Below are positions 1 through 8,332 of a stretch of 64,000 bases of DNA, piece after piece. Origin of the DNA: Desmonostoc muscorum FACHB-395 (GTDB taxonomy: Bacteria > Cyanobacteriota > Cyanobacteriia > Cyanobacteriales > Nostocaceae); NCBI RefSeq assembly GCF_014698035.1, contig NZ_JACJSF010000005.1, positions 124,001-188,000 on the forward strand. Reading direction: 5' to 3'. The translations under genes and the position numbers were made by a program. Each line of letters opens with the position of its first letter. Positions within the stretch are counted from its first letter, which is position 1. A model generated the notes under the pieces. It searched no databases, was not told the origin of the DNA, and was given only the letters and a program-made list of their open reading frames with translations.

Positions 1-552
1 AAAGATTCAGGTTTATCGCCTGGAGTTTCGTTTTTTTATCAAGGGGTTAAATATACAAAGTCTACAGGATTTATCAGTTTTAACCTTGCTGGTAAATGGA
101 AACGTAAACGCTTTGGAGTCGCCCCAGAAGAAGGCTGGTTTATTCTCACTAACTTTGATACTTTAGAGTCGAGTATTAAAGCTTATAAAAAACGGTTTGA
201 TATTGAAGAAATGTTTAGAGATTTTAAGAGTGGTGGTTACAACTTAGAAGATACTAATGTATCAGGACAACGGCTAATTTCATTAATATTATTAATCTCA
301 CTTGCTTATACCTCTGCAACTATATCTGGTCAAAAAATTAAACGTATGGGTGTTCAAAAATATGTCGGTAGAATTAAAGAATCTGGGCGGACAATTCGCC
401 GTCATAGCAGTTTTTATATTGGATTATATGGGTCTAACTGGGTTGATTTTATGGAAAATTCTTATGAATTAGTAGCTAAATTAATGACACTAGCTCCTAA
501 TAAGTGTAAGTATTATCAACAAGGGGAAAGAGCTATAAGGCTTATCCTATAG
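1..552 (+). CDS. IS4-family transposase, C-terminal part (cut by window start)
   Basis: The frame is open from base 1 to the TAG at 550-552, so the gene starts outside the window. The conserved IS4 signature Y-(2)-R-(3)-E-(6)-K is complete in the segment YKKRFDIEEMFRDFK (about bases 181-228); its Glu is the third acidic catalytic residue of the DDE RNase H-like transposase fold. The C-terminal residues are basic and helical, as usual in this family. No disruption is seen in the visible part, so the copy may be functional. I could not identify the right terminal inverted repeat with confidence; it should lie soon after 552. Confidence 0.88.
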   Translation, partial: KDSGLSPGVSFFYQGVKYTKSTGFISFNLAGKWKRKRFGVAPEEGWFILTNFDTLESSIKAYKKRFDIEEMFRDFKSGGYNLEDTNVSGQRLISLILLISLAYTSATISGQKIKRMGVQKYVGRIKESGRTIRRHSSFYIGLYGSNWVDFMENSYELVAKLMTLAPNKCKYYQQGERAIRLIL

Positions 553-690
553 GCATCCTAGCCCTTTTTGTCCCCCCGTAAGCCTTTTTACTTACAACTA
601 AAAATAGTATTTACTTATCAGTGATTAATTCTGGGCTGATGCAAGTTCAAAAATAAATTTTTGCTCCGTGCATTATTGCTAATTTTTTGA

Positions 691-870
691 AAGACAGCCA
701 TTACCGCTTTGGGTAGCCCCAAAGATTATTGCATTCTAGACAGCATCCCAAACGCTCTCATTACTGGTACACTGCCACGTACTTTAATCGAATGTCCTAA
801 CGCACAGGACATTTTTGGAAAAAGCAAGGCCACAGTAGGGGTTTTGACGGTACAGACAAAAAACGAGTAA
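691..870 (+). pseudogene. Possible gene remnant between the IS element and the glycosyltransferases
   Basis: A 59-codon stretch, open from just after a TGA at 688-690 to the TAA at 868-870, has no ATG and reads like real protein, with segments such as IPNALITGTLPRTLIECPN and AQDIFGKSKATVGVL. I do not recognise the family. The absence of a start and its place just beyond an IS element fit the 3' remnant of a gene cut by insertion. It could also be a chance open frame. The rest of 553-1030 shows no other gene; 910-1030 is probably the promoter region of the next gene. Confidence 0.3.
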
Positions 871-1030
871 TGTTAGTATCATCCAAACTAAGCAAAATCC
901 CTTGCTCCTTGCCCCAGCATAAAGTGTAAAGATGTGTATACTAATAATGATTCAAGAATAATAGCTCAGAAAATAACGAGAATATTATTTACGTTACTCA
1001 GTCATTGCAAGAGAAAAAGGATTTATCAAA

Positions 1031-2050
1031 ATGGATTCCTTCGGTATCTACACCCTGGCTAATGATGTGGTGTTTGACCAACTAGTAGCTTTGCTAAACA
1101 GTATTGAGGTGAATGTTAGCGCAGATATTCCTATTTGTATAATTCCATATAATGAGCAACTAGATTTAGTTAGGAAGGAAATTCAGAATCGGAAAAATGT
1201 AATCTTGTTTGATAATTGGGACGTAATTCAACACTGGGAAGAATTTGCTCATCAGGTTTGGGCAGCACATCCAAGGGAAAAAGAGACAAAATTATCACGT
1301 CCTAGTTGGTACAAAAGTCATTTACAAAGAAAGTTTGTTGCCTTTGAGGGTATTTTTGATAAATTCGTATTTTATGACGGTGATAGTTTGGCAATGAAGC
1401 CACTCAATCATGTAATTGACAAGCTAGAAACATCAGATTTTGTTTTTGATGATTGGGAACACCTTAAGGATAGAGCTGTTGCAGCGTTAAATATTTCAGT
1501 TATAGAGAAAACTGGGCTGTATACAGAAGCAGATATACGTCCTCAACTCCATTGTTCTAGTTTCTTTGGCTCTAAACGAGGATTGTTTACTGTTAAAGAT
1601 ATTGAGATAATGAAAGAGCAATTAATTACCCAAAAAGAAGTTGAGTGGATTAATGGACATGGATGGTGGGATGATTCTTTTTTGTTTAACTATATGACCT
1701 TGCGCTGCGATCGCCCACTTTTTAACTTTACACTTAGCCCCAATGGTGAAGATAGAACAGGCAACTGTGCTAATGCAGATCCCTTTGTCAATATTAATAA
1801 CGTTCTTTACAATCAAGATGGCTTAAAACCAATTCATCGTATACATTATATGAGCTATTCTTCTCGTGATTTTGCCCAGCTATCTCAAGGGAAAGATGTC
1901 AATATATGTTATGGAAATGAATTTTTGCACTATCGCTTTCTTAAAGAACCAGAACAAAGACCAAAACAGCTTAAACCAGCAAGTATAATTACCAAAACTA
2001 ATAATTTTTTTAACAAAACAATGAATAAGATTCAAAGAACTCTCCGTTAA
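1031..2050 (+). CDS. Glycosyltransferase-like protein (GT-A fold, GT8-like)
   Basis: A 339-residue protein beginning MDSFGIYTLAND, preceded by a purine-rich AAAAAGG about ten bases upstream of the ATG. The N-terminal half has the layout of nucleotide-sugar transferases: a strand at residues 33-39, then FVFYDGDSLAMKPL with a DxD-type metal/nucleotide-sugar motif at D116-D118. A tryptophan-rich segment (GHGWWDDSF) lies near residue 215 and the tail is basic. No membrane segment or signal peptide is evident, so it should act in the cytoplasm. The next gene is a family-2 glycosyltransferase on the same strand 70 bases downstream, which suggests a shared role in polysaccharide or glycolipid assembly. 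Donor and acceptor are unknown. Confidence 0.65.
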   Translation: MDSFGIYTLANDVVFDQLVALLNSIEVNVSADIPICIIPYNEQLDLVRKEIQNRKNVILFDNWDVIQHWEEFAHQVWAAHPREKETKLSRPSWYKSHLQRKFVAFEGIFDKFVFYDGDSLAMKPLNHVIDKLETSDFVFDDWEHLKDRAVAALNISVIEKTGLYTEADIRPQLHCSSFFGSKRGLFTVKDIEIMKEQLITQKEVEWINGHGWWDDSFLFNYMTLRCDRPLFNFTLSPNGEDRTGNCANADPFVNINNVLYNQDGLKPIHRIHYMSYSSRDFAQLSQGKDVNICYGNEFLHYRFLKEPEQRPKQLKPASIITKTNNFFNKTMNKIQRTLR

Positions 2051-2120
2051 ATATAGCTTTATTGGTGACACGTTAAATTAGTATTCTATTTTCTATATTT
2101 TCCAGTTACTAGTATAAAAT

Positions 2121-3068
2121 ATGCCTAAAATTACTGTTTGCATTCCTACTTTTAATCGTGTTAATCTTCTTCCTTATGCCATTGACAGTGTACTGAATCA
2201 GTCTGAGCAGGACTTTGAGCTAATTGTTTGTGATGACGGTTCTAGCGATCGCACACCTGAGTTAATGTCACAGTATACAGACCAACGGATTAAATATATT
2301 CGTCATTTGCAAAATATTGGTAAAAGTAATAATATGCGCTCTGGCTTTGATGCAGCCAGTGGTCAATATTTTATTAAATTTGATGATGACGATCGGCTCA
2401 CACCTGATTTTCTCGCAAGTACCGCAGCGATTCTTGCTCAAGACTCTAGTATTGATTTTGTTGGTACAGACCATTGGATAATTGATATTAACAATGTGCG
2501 GGATGAGGTAAAAACTCAAGAAAATTCTCATCGCTGGGGTAGAAAGAATTTACCAGCAGGTGTTGTAGATAATTTGTTGGAAGTTGTATTTGTTAACCAA
2601 AGCTTTCAAGTTGGCGCAACATTATTTCGCCGCAAAACCTTGCAAGAATTAGGATATATGCAGCCAAATATGCAAAACTGTGAGGATAATGATTTATTTG
2701 TGCGTTTAGCTTTGGCGGGAAAAAAGGGTTATTATTTACCAAAATTATTGATGGAATATCGCACTCATGCAGAACAGCAAGGTATAAATAGAGCCATTCC
2801 TTATTTGTTTGATAAAATGCGGTATTTAGAAAGTTATAAGTTTGATTCTGAAAAAATAGAGACAATCAGGAAAAATCGTTTAACTGAAACTCAGTTATTA
2901 TTAGGTTTGCGTTTAATTGAAAAGGGTGAAACGCAAAAAGGCAGAGAGCTAGTTTTGGCAGGGCAATCTTTTTCAACTCCTAAAGCTTGGACTGGTTTAG
3001 GTTTATCGTTGTTACCAGTTGGGTTGCGAGGTAAGGCGTTTAATGCACTGCGACAAGTGCGGGGTTAA
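2121..3068 (+). CDS. Family 2 glycosyltransferase
   Basis: A 315-residue protein with a textbook GT2 N-terminus: KITVCIPTFNR at residues 3-13, the nucleotide-binding CDDGSSD around residues 37-43, and the metal-binding acidic run FDDDDR at 87-92 (the DxD motif). An acidic ENDLFVR segment near residue 190 fits the catalytic-base region. It lacks the C-terminal membrane helices of processive synthases, so it probably adds single sugars. Sequences of this kind work in exopolysaccharide or glycan synthesis; the substrate cannot be read from sequence. It forms a likely operon with the preceding glycosyltransferase. The 250 bases after it hold no convincing gene. Confidence 0.85.
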   Translation: MPKITVCIPTFNRVNLLPYAIDSVLNQSEQDFELIVCDDGSSDRTPELMSQYTDQRIKYIRHLQNIGKSNNMRSGFDAASGQYFIKFDDDDRLTPDFLASTAAILAQDSSIDFVGTDHWIIDINNVRDEVKTQENSHRWGRKNLPAGVVDNLLEVVFVNQSFQVGATLFRRKTLQELGYMQPNMQNCEDNDLFVRLALAGKKGYYLPKLLMEYRTHAEQQGINRAIPYLFDKMRYLESYKFDSEKIETIRKNRLTETQLLLGLRLIEKGETQKGRELVLAGQSFSTPKAWTGLGLSLLPVGLRGKAFNALRQVRG

Positions 3069-3320
3069 GAAATATCTCTTGGAATGTTTCACGCGAAAAG
3101 ATCGAGAAAATTCTATAGGGTTTTTACATTTATCCAAATACGTTTCAATTAGCCTTGACAACTTTAAGATACAAGGTTGGGTTGAGGAACGAAACTCAAC
3201 ATTAAGTGTTAATTGTTGGGTTTTACATTGTGTTTTACTTCCCTACAAACGCTACGCGAGTTTTCAACCAAACTACAATTATTCTTAGCTTAAGGGTATT
3301 GAAACTTTTCTTACTAATTA

Positions 3321-4037
3321 CTAACTTCTTGACCACTCATCAATAATAGTCAAAATTGTTTTATCACCCAAGTTTTTAACAGATTTTACTACATCACGGT
3401 AATCTTCAAATTTTTGCTTTGGCTTTTTATGTCGAGCATCTTCTATAGCTTTGGCAAGTTTTTCTGCTCCAGAAATTCTAGAGCGTTGTAATTTTATACA
3501 TAATTCATCTTTATCCAAAGAATTCAATAAACTAAGTGGATTATTTTGTTCACCCTTTTGGGGAATAAGGTTTTCAAGTTGCTTGAACTGATTCTCTATT
3601 CTCTGTCTTTCTTGTATAAATTCTGACTTAAATTCATTGAATTGCTTCTCAAGACGTAATTCTAGATTTGCTAGACGTGGTTCTAACTTTGTTATTTCTG
3701 GCTGTGGTGCTACAGGTTTAGTAGAAGAATCAATTCCTTTGAGAGATGCAACTTGCTTTAAAACTAAATTTTCTAATTTTGGGGCAATGACAAAGGCATT
3801 AACCATTTCAGCTTGCCGAGGATTTTTTTCTCGTGCCCTGACAGCAGCATAGTATTCAAAATGTCCATCAATTACCGTATAACTCTCTACTCCTGTCACT
3901 TTCACAACTAATGGTCTGATAATTCCTCCTGTTTCTATAATTATGTCTGCGAGATTTTCCAAATCAGTCTCTGAAAAATTTGATCGAGGTTCATTAGAAG
4001 TAATACTTTTTACATCTACTAAAGAGAAATTCATCAT
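3321..4037 (-). CDS. ParB-like protein, partner of the upstream ParA fusion
   Basis: A 238-residue protein with a ParB/Srx-type N-terminal domain: residues 1-100 contain the segment VIDGHFEYYAAVRA, matching the ParB box that binds CTP or nucleotide in true ParB proteins. Residues about 115-170 are rich in K, E, Q and L and look like a coiled coil. The C-terminal 70 residues are basic and helical and could bind DNA, but I see no clear helix-turn-helix. The start overlaps the end of the ParA-like gene by four bases (ATGA, 4034-4037), so the two are almost certainly translationally coupled. The role is probably segregation or positioning of some DNA or complex; a defence function is possible. 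Confidence 0.7.
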   Translation of the reverse strand: MMNFSLVDVKSITSNEPRSNFSETDLENLADIIIETGGIIRPLVVKVTGVESYTVIDGHFEYYAAVRAREKNPRQAEMVNAFVIAPKLENLVLKQVASLKGIDSSTKPVAPQPEITKLEPRLANLELRLEKQFNEFKSEFIQERQRIENQFKQLENLIPQKGEQNNPLSLLNSLDKDELCIKLQRSRISGAEKLAKAIEDARHKKPKQKFEDYRDVVKSVKNLGDKTILTIIDEWSRS

Positions 4038-5416
4038 TTATTTAACCCTATTCCTGTTAATACTTCGTCTGCTAGGATTTCAAATTCCATAGCAGATTTT
4101 TGAGCATCTGATTTTAATTCTTCTGCATATTTCATAACAGATTTTGGATCAGGATATTCTAAATCTCCAACTGTTATAGTCTGATTCATACATTCTGATA
4201 GCACAGTTCTATCATAAATTACTGCTTCCATCAAAGGCAGATTGTAACGTTCTAAAATTACGCTTCTTTGCTTAGGAAAAGTATATTGTAAAAATTTAGA
4301 ATTAGTAGAGATTTTTGAAGCCAAGATACCCATTAATATAATGTCTTGTTTTCCTATCATTTCTCTAAATTCATTAACTTCTATAATAAAGTTTTTAACA
4401 CTTAACAACCCTTGGTTTGCAAATGGCTTTAAATCTGAAGGTATTATCAGGTAATCAGCAGCTACAAGTGCAACTTTCGCATATAAATCTCTGGATGGAG
4501 GCGTATCGATAATAACAATGTCATATTCTTGCTCTACTTTTTTTAATTTCGTAACTAATCTAGTTTTACTAGCATCAATTTGATTAAGTTTATACTGACC
4601 TTCTATTAAATTAATATGTGCAGGAATAACATCTAATTCAGGGTTGTTAAAGTAATGTGATTTTCGAGTAACATCGGGTATTAAGTAAAAATCCCCTGAT
4701 TCTAATAAATGATAAATGTTAGAATCTCGTAAGTCATCTTCTTCGTCAAATTGAAATTTTATTAATCCTGTAGCAAAAGTAGTATTTGCTTGAGAATCTA
4801 TATCAATCAAAAGAACCCTTTTACCTTTTTTACGTAATGCTGCTGCCAGGTTGACTGCAACAGTAGTCTTTCCAACGCCGCCTTTATTGTGGTAGATTGC
4901 AATCGTTTTCATTGAATGTTGCCTGTTTGTTTCAAAATTTGAATTATTTTCTATCTGAACTTTTGATTTATCTACTAGCTGTCCTTTTTTCAAGCTTTCT
5001 CTACCAATTAGAGTTTTAATTTCATCTATCTTTATCTCAACTTCTTTCCCAGAGCATTGAAATATTAACTGAATATCAGTCTGTAATTTTTGATAAATTC
5101 TAATCTCTTTGCCATTAGTCAGCAATCCATACCTGACATTCAAGCTGGTCAAATAATGCCTGAGTCGGGAGACATGATTATTTAAGTTTTGTTTGGGATG
5201 CTTTGCCTCCATGACGACACTCAAGGGTGAGTTGGCATCTAAGACAAAGGGAATCACCTGTGCAGCAAATGCTAAAAAATCTAAGCGGATGCTACCAACG
5301 GCAACTTCTTGATGCCAGGTGTCAGGAGTATAACCTAGCTGTGGTAGCAAATATTGCACTATGAGTTTGCTTTCAACTTCGCTTTCGTTACGGCATAGCT
5401 CAGGATTAAAAGGCAA
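4034..5416 (-). CDS. ParA-type ATPase fused to a restriction-enzyme-like N-terminal domain
   Basis: A 460-residue fusion. Residues 1-115 resemble the N-terminal domain of type I restriction R subunits (HsdR_N, PD-(D/E)xK fold): RLDFLAF with D46, then VVMEAKHP with E70 and K72, so the nuclease residues look intact. From residue 169 the sequence is a full ParA/Soj ATPase: MKTIAIYHNKGGVGKTT carries the deviant Walker A (K178 to T185), followed by LLIDIDSQANTT and IVIIDTPPSRD. The start is a TTG with AAGGT upstream; the internal Met169 could give ParA alone. Chromosomal ParA proteins of about 260 residues normally lack the N-terminal domain. It is the first gene of a pair with the ParB-like gene. 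Confidence 0.8.
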   Translation of the reverse strand: MPFNPELCRNESEVESKLIVQYLLPQLGYTPDTWHQEVAVGSIRLDFLAFAAQVIPFVLDANSPLSVVMEAKHPKQNLNNHVSRLRHYLTSLNVRYGLLTNGKEIRIYQKLQTDIQLIFQCSGKEVEIKIDEIKTLIGRESLKKGQLVDKSKVQIENNSNFETNRQHSMKTIAIYHNKGGVGKTTVAVNLAAALRKKGKRVLLIDIDSQANTTFATGLIKFQFDEEDDLRDSNIYHLLESGDFYLIPDVTRKSHYFNNPELDVIPAHINLIEGQYKLNQIDASKTRLVTKLKKVEQEYDIVIIDTPPSRDLYAKVALVAADYLIIPSDLKPFANQGLLSVKNFIIEVNEFREMIGKQDIILMGILASKISTNSKFLQYTFPKQRSVILERYNLPLMEAVIYDRTVLSECMNQTITVGDLEYPDPKSVMKYAEELKSDAQKSAMEFEILADEVLTGIGLNK

Positions 5417-5643
5417 TATTTTTCTACCTTTAAATAATTATTGGACTTAGCACAAAACCTCATACTTGCTAGATTATTACATACCTTTAATTATTCTGAG
5501 TGATATAAATCACTTATAAAAATATCAATAATCATCATAAAATTAGTACTTTTGCTGATACAGTAACAACTTTTGAGAGCTATTTTCCCATTAAACTTGT
5601 AAATGGCTAGAATCAAAGTGTTTACCTATTTGCGCTAAAGGTT

Positions 5644-6015
5644 TTGGCTACTGTATCTTGTCCCCATTGCCATCAACTTGTTGATAGTCAAGCTATTAGT
5701 TGTCCCTATTGCCGGACTACACTCAAAGCTTACGGTCATCCCGGTATTCCATTGCACCGCGCTACTGGGGATGAGTATCTGTGCGACACCTGCACCTATC
5801 ACGCTGATGATACTTGCAATTTTCCTCAGCGTCCCTACGCCAAAGACTGTACCCTCTACCAAAATATTGAACAGACAAAGTTAGAGTTGGAACAGCAGCG
5901 TTACACTAACAGTTTTGTTGTAACTGTGAAAACTTGGGTAAAACGCAATCAAGGTTTGCTGTTGCTATTAAGTTTATTATTGGTCTGTTTGTTGTTCGTG
6001 ATATTAAGGTCTTGA
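5644..6015 (+). CDS. Small zinc-ribbon membrane protein
   Basis: A 123-residue protein read from a TTG codon. The N-terminus has two CxxC knuckles (CPHCHQLVDSQAISCPYC), a classic zinc ribbon, followed by a second Cys cluster (CDTCTYHADDTCNFP) around residues 48-65. The last 20 residues are an uninterrupted hydrophobic helix ending in RS, so the protein is probably tail-anchored with its zinc domains in the cytoplasm. Function unknown; zinc ribbons of this kind usually mediate protein or nucleic acid contacts. The start codon is uncertain because no ATG precedes the first CxxC. Confidence 0.65.
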   Translation: MATVSCPHCHQLVDSQAISCPYCRTTLKAYGHPGIPLHRATGDEYLCDTCTYHADDTCNFPQRPYAKDCTLYQNIEQTKLELEQQRYTNSFVVTVKTWVKRNQGLLLLLSLLLVCLLFVILRS

Positions 6016-6028
6016 TTGGTGTTTACTA

Positions 6029-6095
6029 GGGAATGGGGAATGGGGAATGGGGGAGAAAAAATAACTAATTAATTCCCAATGCCCAATGCCCAATC
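6029..6095. repeat. Tandem heptamers between convergent genes
   Basis: Three copies of GGGGAAT-type units are followed by CCCAATG-type units. This is the short tandemly repeated (STRR) class typical of heterocystous cyanobacteria, sitting between the stop codons of the zinc-ribbon gene and nblS. Confidence 0.7.
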
Positions 6096-6097
6096 CT

Positions 6098-8044
6098 TCA
6101 AGCTGTGGTGATTTTGGATGCTTCAGTAATAGCTTCAACTTGTATCGGTGGCGCTTTTTCCTCAAAGGCGGCTAAGTCGAACCAGAAAGTTGTGCCAATG
6201 CCAACTTCACTCACTAGATGGACTTTACTACGATGTCTGTCGATGATATTTCTGACAATCGATAATCCTAAACCTGTGCCTTCTAGGGTGTGAACTCGGT
6301 TTTCTACGCGAAAGAAGCGTTCAAAAATTGAATGCTGGTCTTCTGTAGCAATGCCAATTCCAGTATCGGAGATTTCAATCCGCACTGGAGAAGATTGGCT
6401 GTGATTGGGTTTGAAATCTAGTTGGTAAGCGCGGATTGCTACTTTACCACCAGCTTTGGTAAATTTGAGGGCATTACCAATTAGATTGCCAAAAACTTGT
6501 ACTAACAGATCGTAATTACCCATTACCAGGGGTAAATTAGCAGCAACTTCCTGAAGAAGTTCAACACCTTTATCTTTGGCATTGAGTTGGTAAGTACGCA
6601 ATGTTTGCTCGATCGCTTGGGCTAGATCCACTCCATCGAAATTATACTGACGACCAGATTCGAGTTTTGATAAATCTAATACATCGTTAACTAGGCGGGT
6701 TAGGCGATCGGTTTCATGGTTAACTGTTTGCAAGAACTCTTGCCTTTCTTCTAATCCTAAGTCTTCGCCGTAATCATGCAGGGTTTCAATATAGGTTTTG
6801 ATGTTAAATAAAGGCGTTCGCAGTTCGTGAGAAACGTTGCTGATAAATTGACTTTTTGCATCGTTTAATTCCACCTCACGGGTTATATCTTGGACAGTAA
6901 TCGCAATGCCTTTGATGCTTTCTCTTTGCACGTTGAGTACTGTAGTCAAGAGAATACGGATTGTTCGAGGGGTGGGTTGGTTAATAAAAATGCGGAATTC
7001 GGCGCTTTCACATTCACCTGCTGCCATTTCATACAATGGGCTACTGATTTCCATTTGTACTGCTGGTGGCAAGTGATGCAACACATTGCAGCCGACCACA
7101 TCAGCCGTTTCCCAGCCAAAAATCCGCCGCGCTGTGGGGTTGACTAATATCACTTGCATGTTGTTATCAATTAATACAGCACCATCTGCGATCGTGGAAA
7201 CTAGGGTTTCTAGCTTGGCTTTTTCGGCGGTCAATTCTTCAATATTCTGTTCTTCATAGCGCTCTAATCGCTCTGCCATCTCATTAAAGCTTAAAATTAA
7301 CTCCCCTAGTTCGCCCCCTAAAGGTAAATCAATGCGCTGCTTGAAATTCCCGGTAGCAATTTCCTTTACCCCCACCAGGAGTTCTTTTATTGGTTTAGTG
7401 ATGGTCAAAGCGTTTATTACTCCTGCCAAAATCACCATTACCCAAATCGTGATAAAAACGGCAATGGTGACATCGCGGGTAAAATTGGTGGAGATGACAG
7501 CAGTCTGATTGGGGTTGATACCGATCGCTAATACACCTAAGTATTTCTTATTAACGATCAGAGGAATAAATACATCGGTAACAACCCCATCTGGGGTCAT
7601 GTGTTGCCGCACCATCGGCTTTTCCCCATCACCAGGGTAATCTTCTGGCAGTTGTATTCGCCGTTTAATGGTGAGAGAATTTTCTACCTCGGCTTCCCAA
7701 AAAGGTATGCCAAAGAAGATTTCCCCGGTTTCATCAGCGTAAAGCATATAACGCACGCTAGAGGTGCTGCTGTAGAAGCGTTGAGAAAATTGGGCAACCT
7801 CTGTGAGATTATTGTCAGCAACCAGGGGGGCAACATTGGCAGCAAGCAGCAAACCCAAGTCACGCCCGAAGCGGGTGTCATTCATCCGCGCGTCCTGCTG
7901 GATTGTATTTACAGCCCAGAAGGTCAAACCACTCATCACCAAGGAAACCACCAATGTAGCCACAGCCAGCAGCTTAGTCTGGAGGGTGAACTCAGACCAC
8001 CAACTTGCGATCGCATGTCGAATTGTTTTTAACAGGGTTAGCAT
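6098..8044 (-). CDS. nblS: Sensor histidine kinase NblS/Hik33
   Basis: A 648-residue membrane kinase. Visible parts: TM1 at 24-46, an extracytoplasmic sensor loop, TM2 at 191-213, HAMP at 214-266, PAS at about 276-390, the phospho-acceptor helix with H406 in SNVSHELRTP, and an ATPase domain with the N box NLIGNALKFT and the G box GTGLGLSI. Order, length and the N-terminal sequence match cyanobacterial NblS (Hik33/DspA), which controls responses to high light, nutrient limitation, cold and osmotic stress, including phycobilisome breakdown, through RpaB/NblR-type regulators. No response regulator is adjacent, as is usual for this orphan kinase. Confidence 0.9.
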   Translation of the reverse strand: MLTLLKTIRHAIASWWSEFTLQTKLLAVATLVVSLVMSGLTFWAVNTIQQDARMNDTRFGRDLGLLLAANVAPLVADNNLTEVAQFSQRFYSSTSSVRYMLYADETGEIFFGIPFWEAEVENSLTIKRRIQLPEDYPGDGEKPMVRQHMTPDGVVTDVFIPLIVNKKYLGVLAIGINPNQTAVISTNFTRDVTIAVFITIWVMVILAGVINALTITKPIKELLVGVKEIATGNFKQRIDLPLGGELGELILSFNEMAERLERYEEQNIEELTAEKAKLETLVSTIADGAVLIDNNMQVILVNPTARRIFGWETADVVGCNVLHHLPPAVQMEISSPLYEMAAGECESAEFRIFINQPTPRTIRILLTTVLNVQRESIKGIAITVQDITREVELNDAKSQFISNVSHELRTPLFNIKTYIETLHDYGEDLGLEERQEFLQTVNHETDRLTRLVNDVLDLSKLESGRQYNFDGVDLAQAIEQTLRTYQLNAKDKGVELLQEVAANLPLVMGNYDLLVQVFGNLIGNALKFTKAGGKVAIRAYQLDFKPNHSQSSPVRIEISDTGIGIATEDQHSIFERFFRVENRVHTLEGTGLGLSIVRNIIDRHRSKVHLVSEVGIGTTFWFDLAAFEEKAPPIQVEAITEASKITTA

Positions 8045-8278
8045 CTTAAATAAAGTTGTTAGTAGTCTTTGTTATAAAGCCCAACAACTAAAAAATTAAC
8101 AGTTAATTTGACAAATATGTTAGAGGAACGGGAATGGAGGATTATCAGAGGGTATCTCTGTTAAGGTTGTCTTAACGAATTTACCTCATTTGGGCGATCG
8201 GAGTTGATATCCAATTGAGGATTAAGGCGTTAAACCCCATTTTTTTATATTGGTTACGCACAGGTGAGTAGTCTAACA

Positions 8279-8301
8279 AAAATCCCACCTGTTGGGATTT
8301 T
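8279..8301 (-). terminator. Hairpin terminator after pabAB
   Basis: A perfect 9-base stem AAAATCCCA / TGGGATTTT with loop CCTGT lies 31 bases past the pabAB stop. Read on the minus strand it ends in a T run. Confidence 0.65.
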
Positions 8302-8332
8302 GAGCGAGTTACCCGACTGAAGTTAGCGGTGG

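Noticed and set aside
3019-3288. 89-codon plus-strand open frame overlapping the GT2 end
   Set aside because: It starts inside the glycosyltransferase in another frame, shows no family features, and its second half is low-quality sequence.
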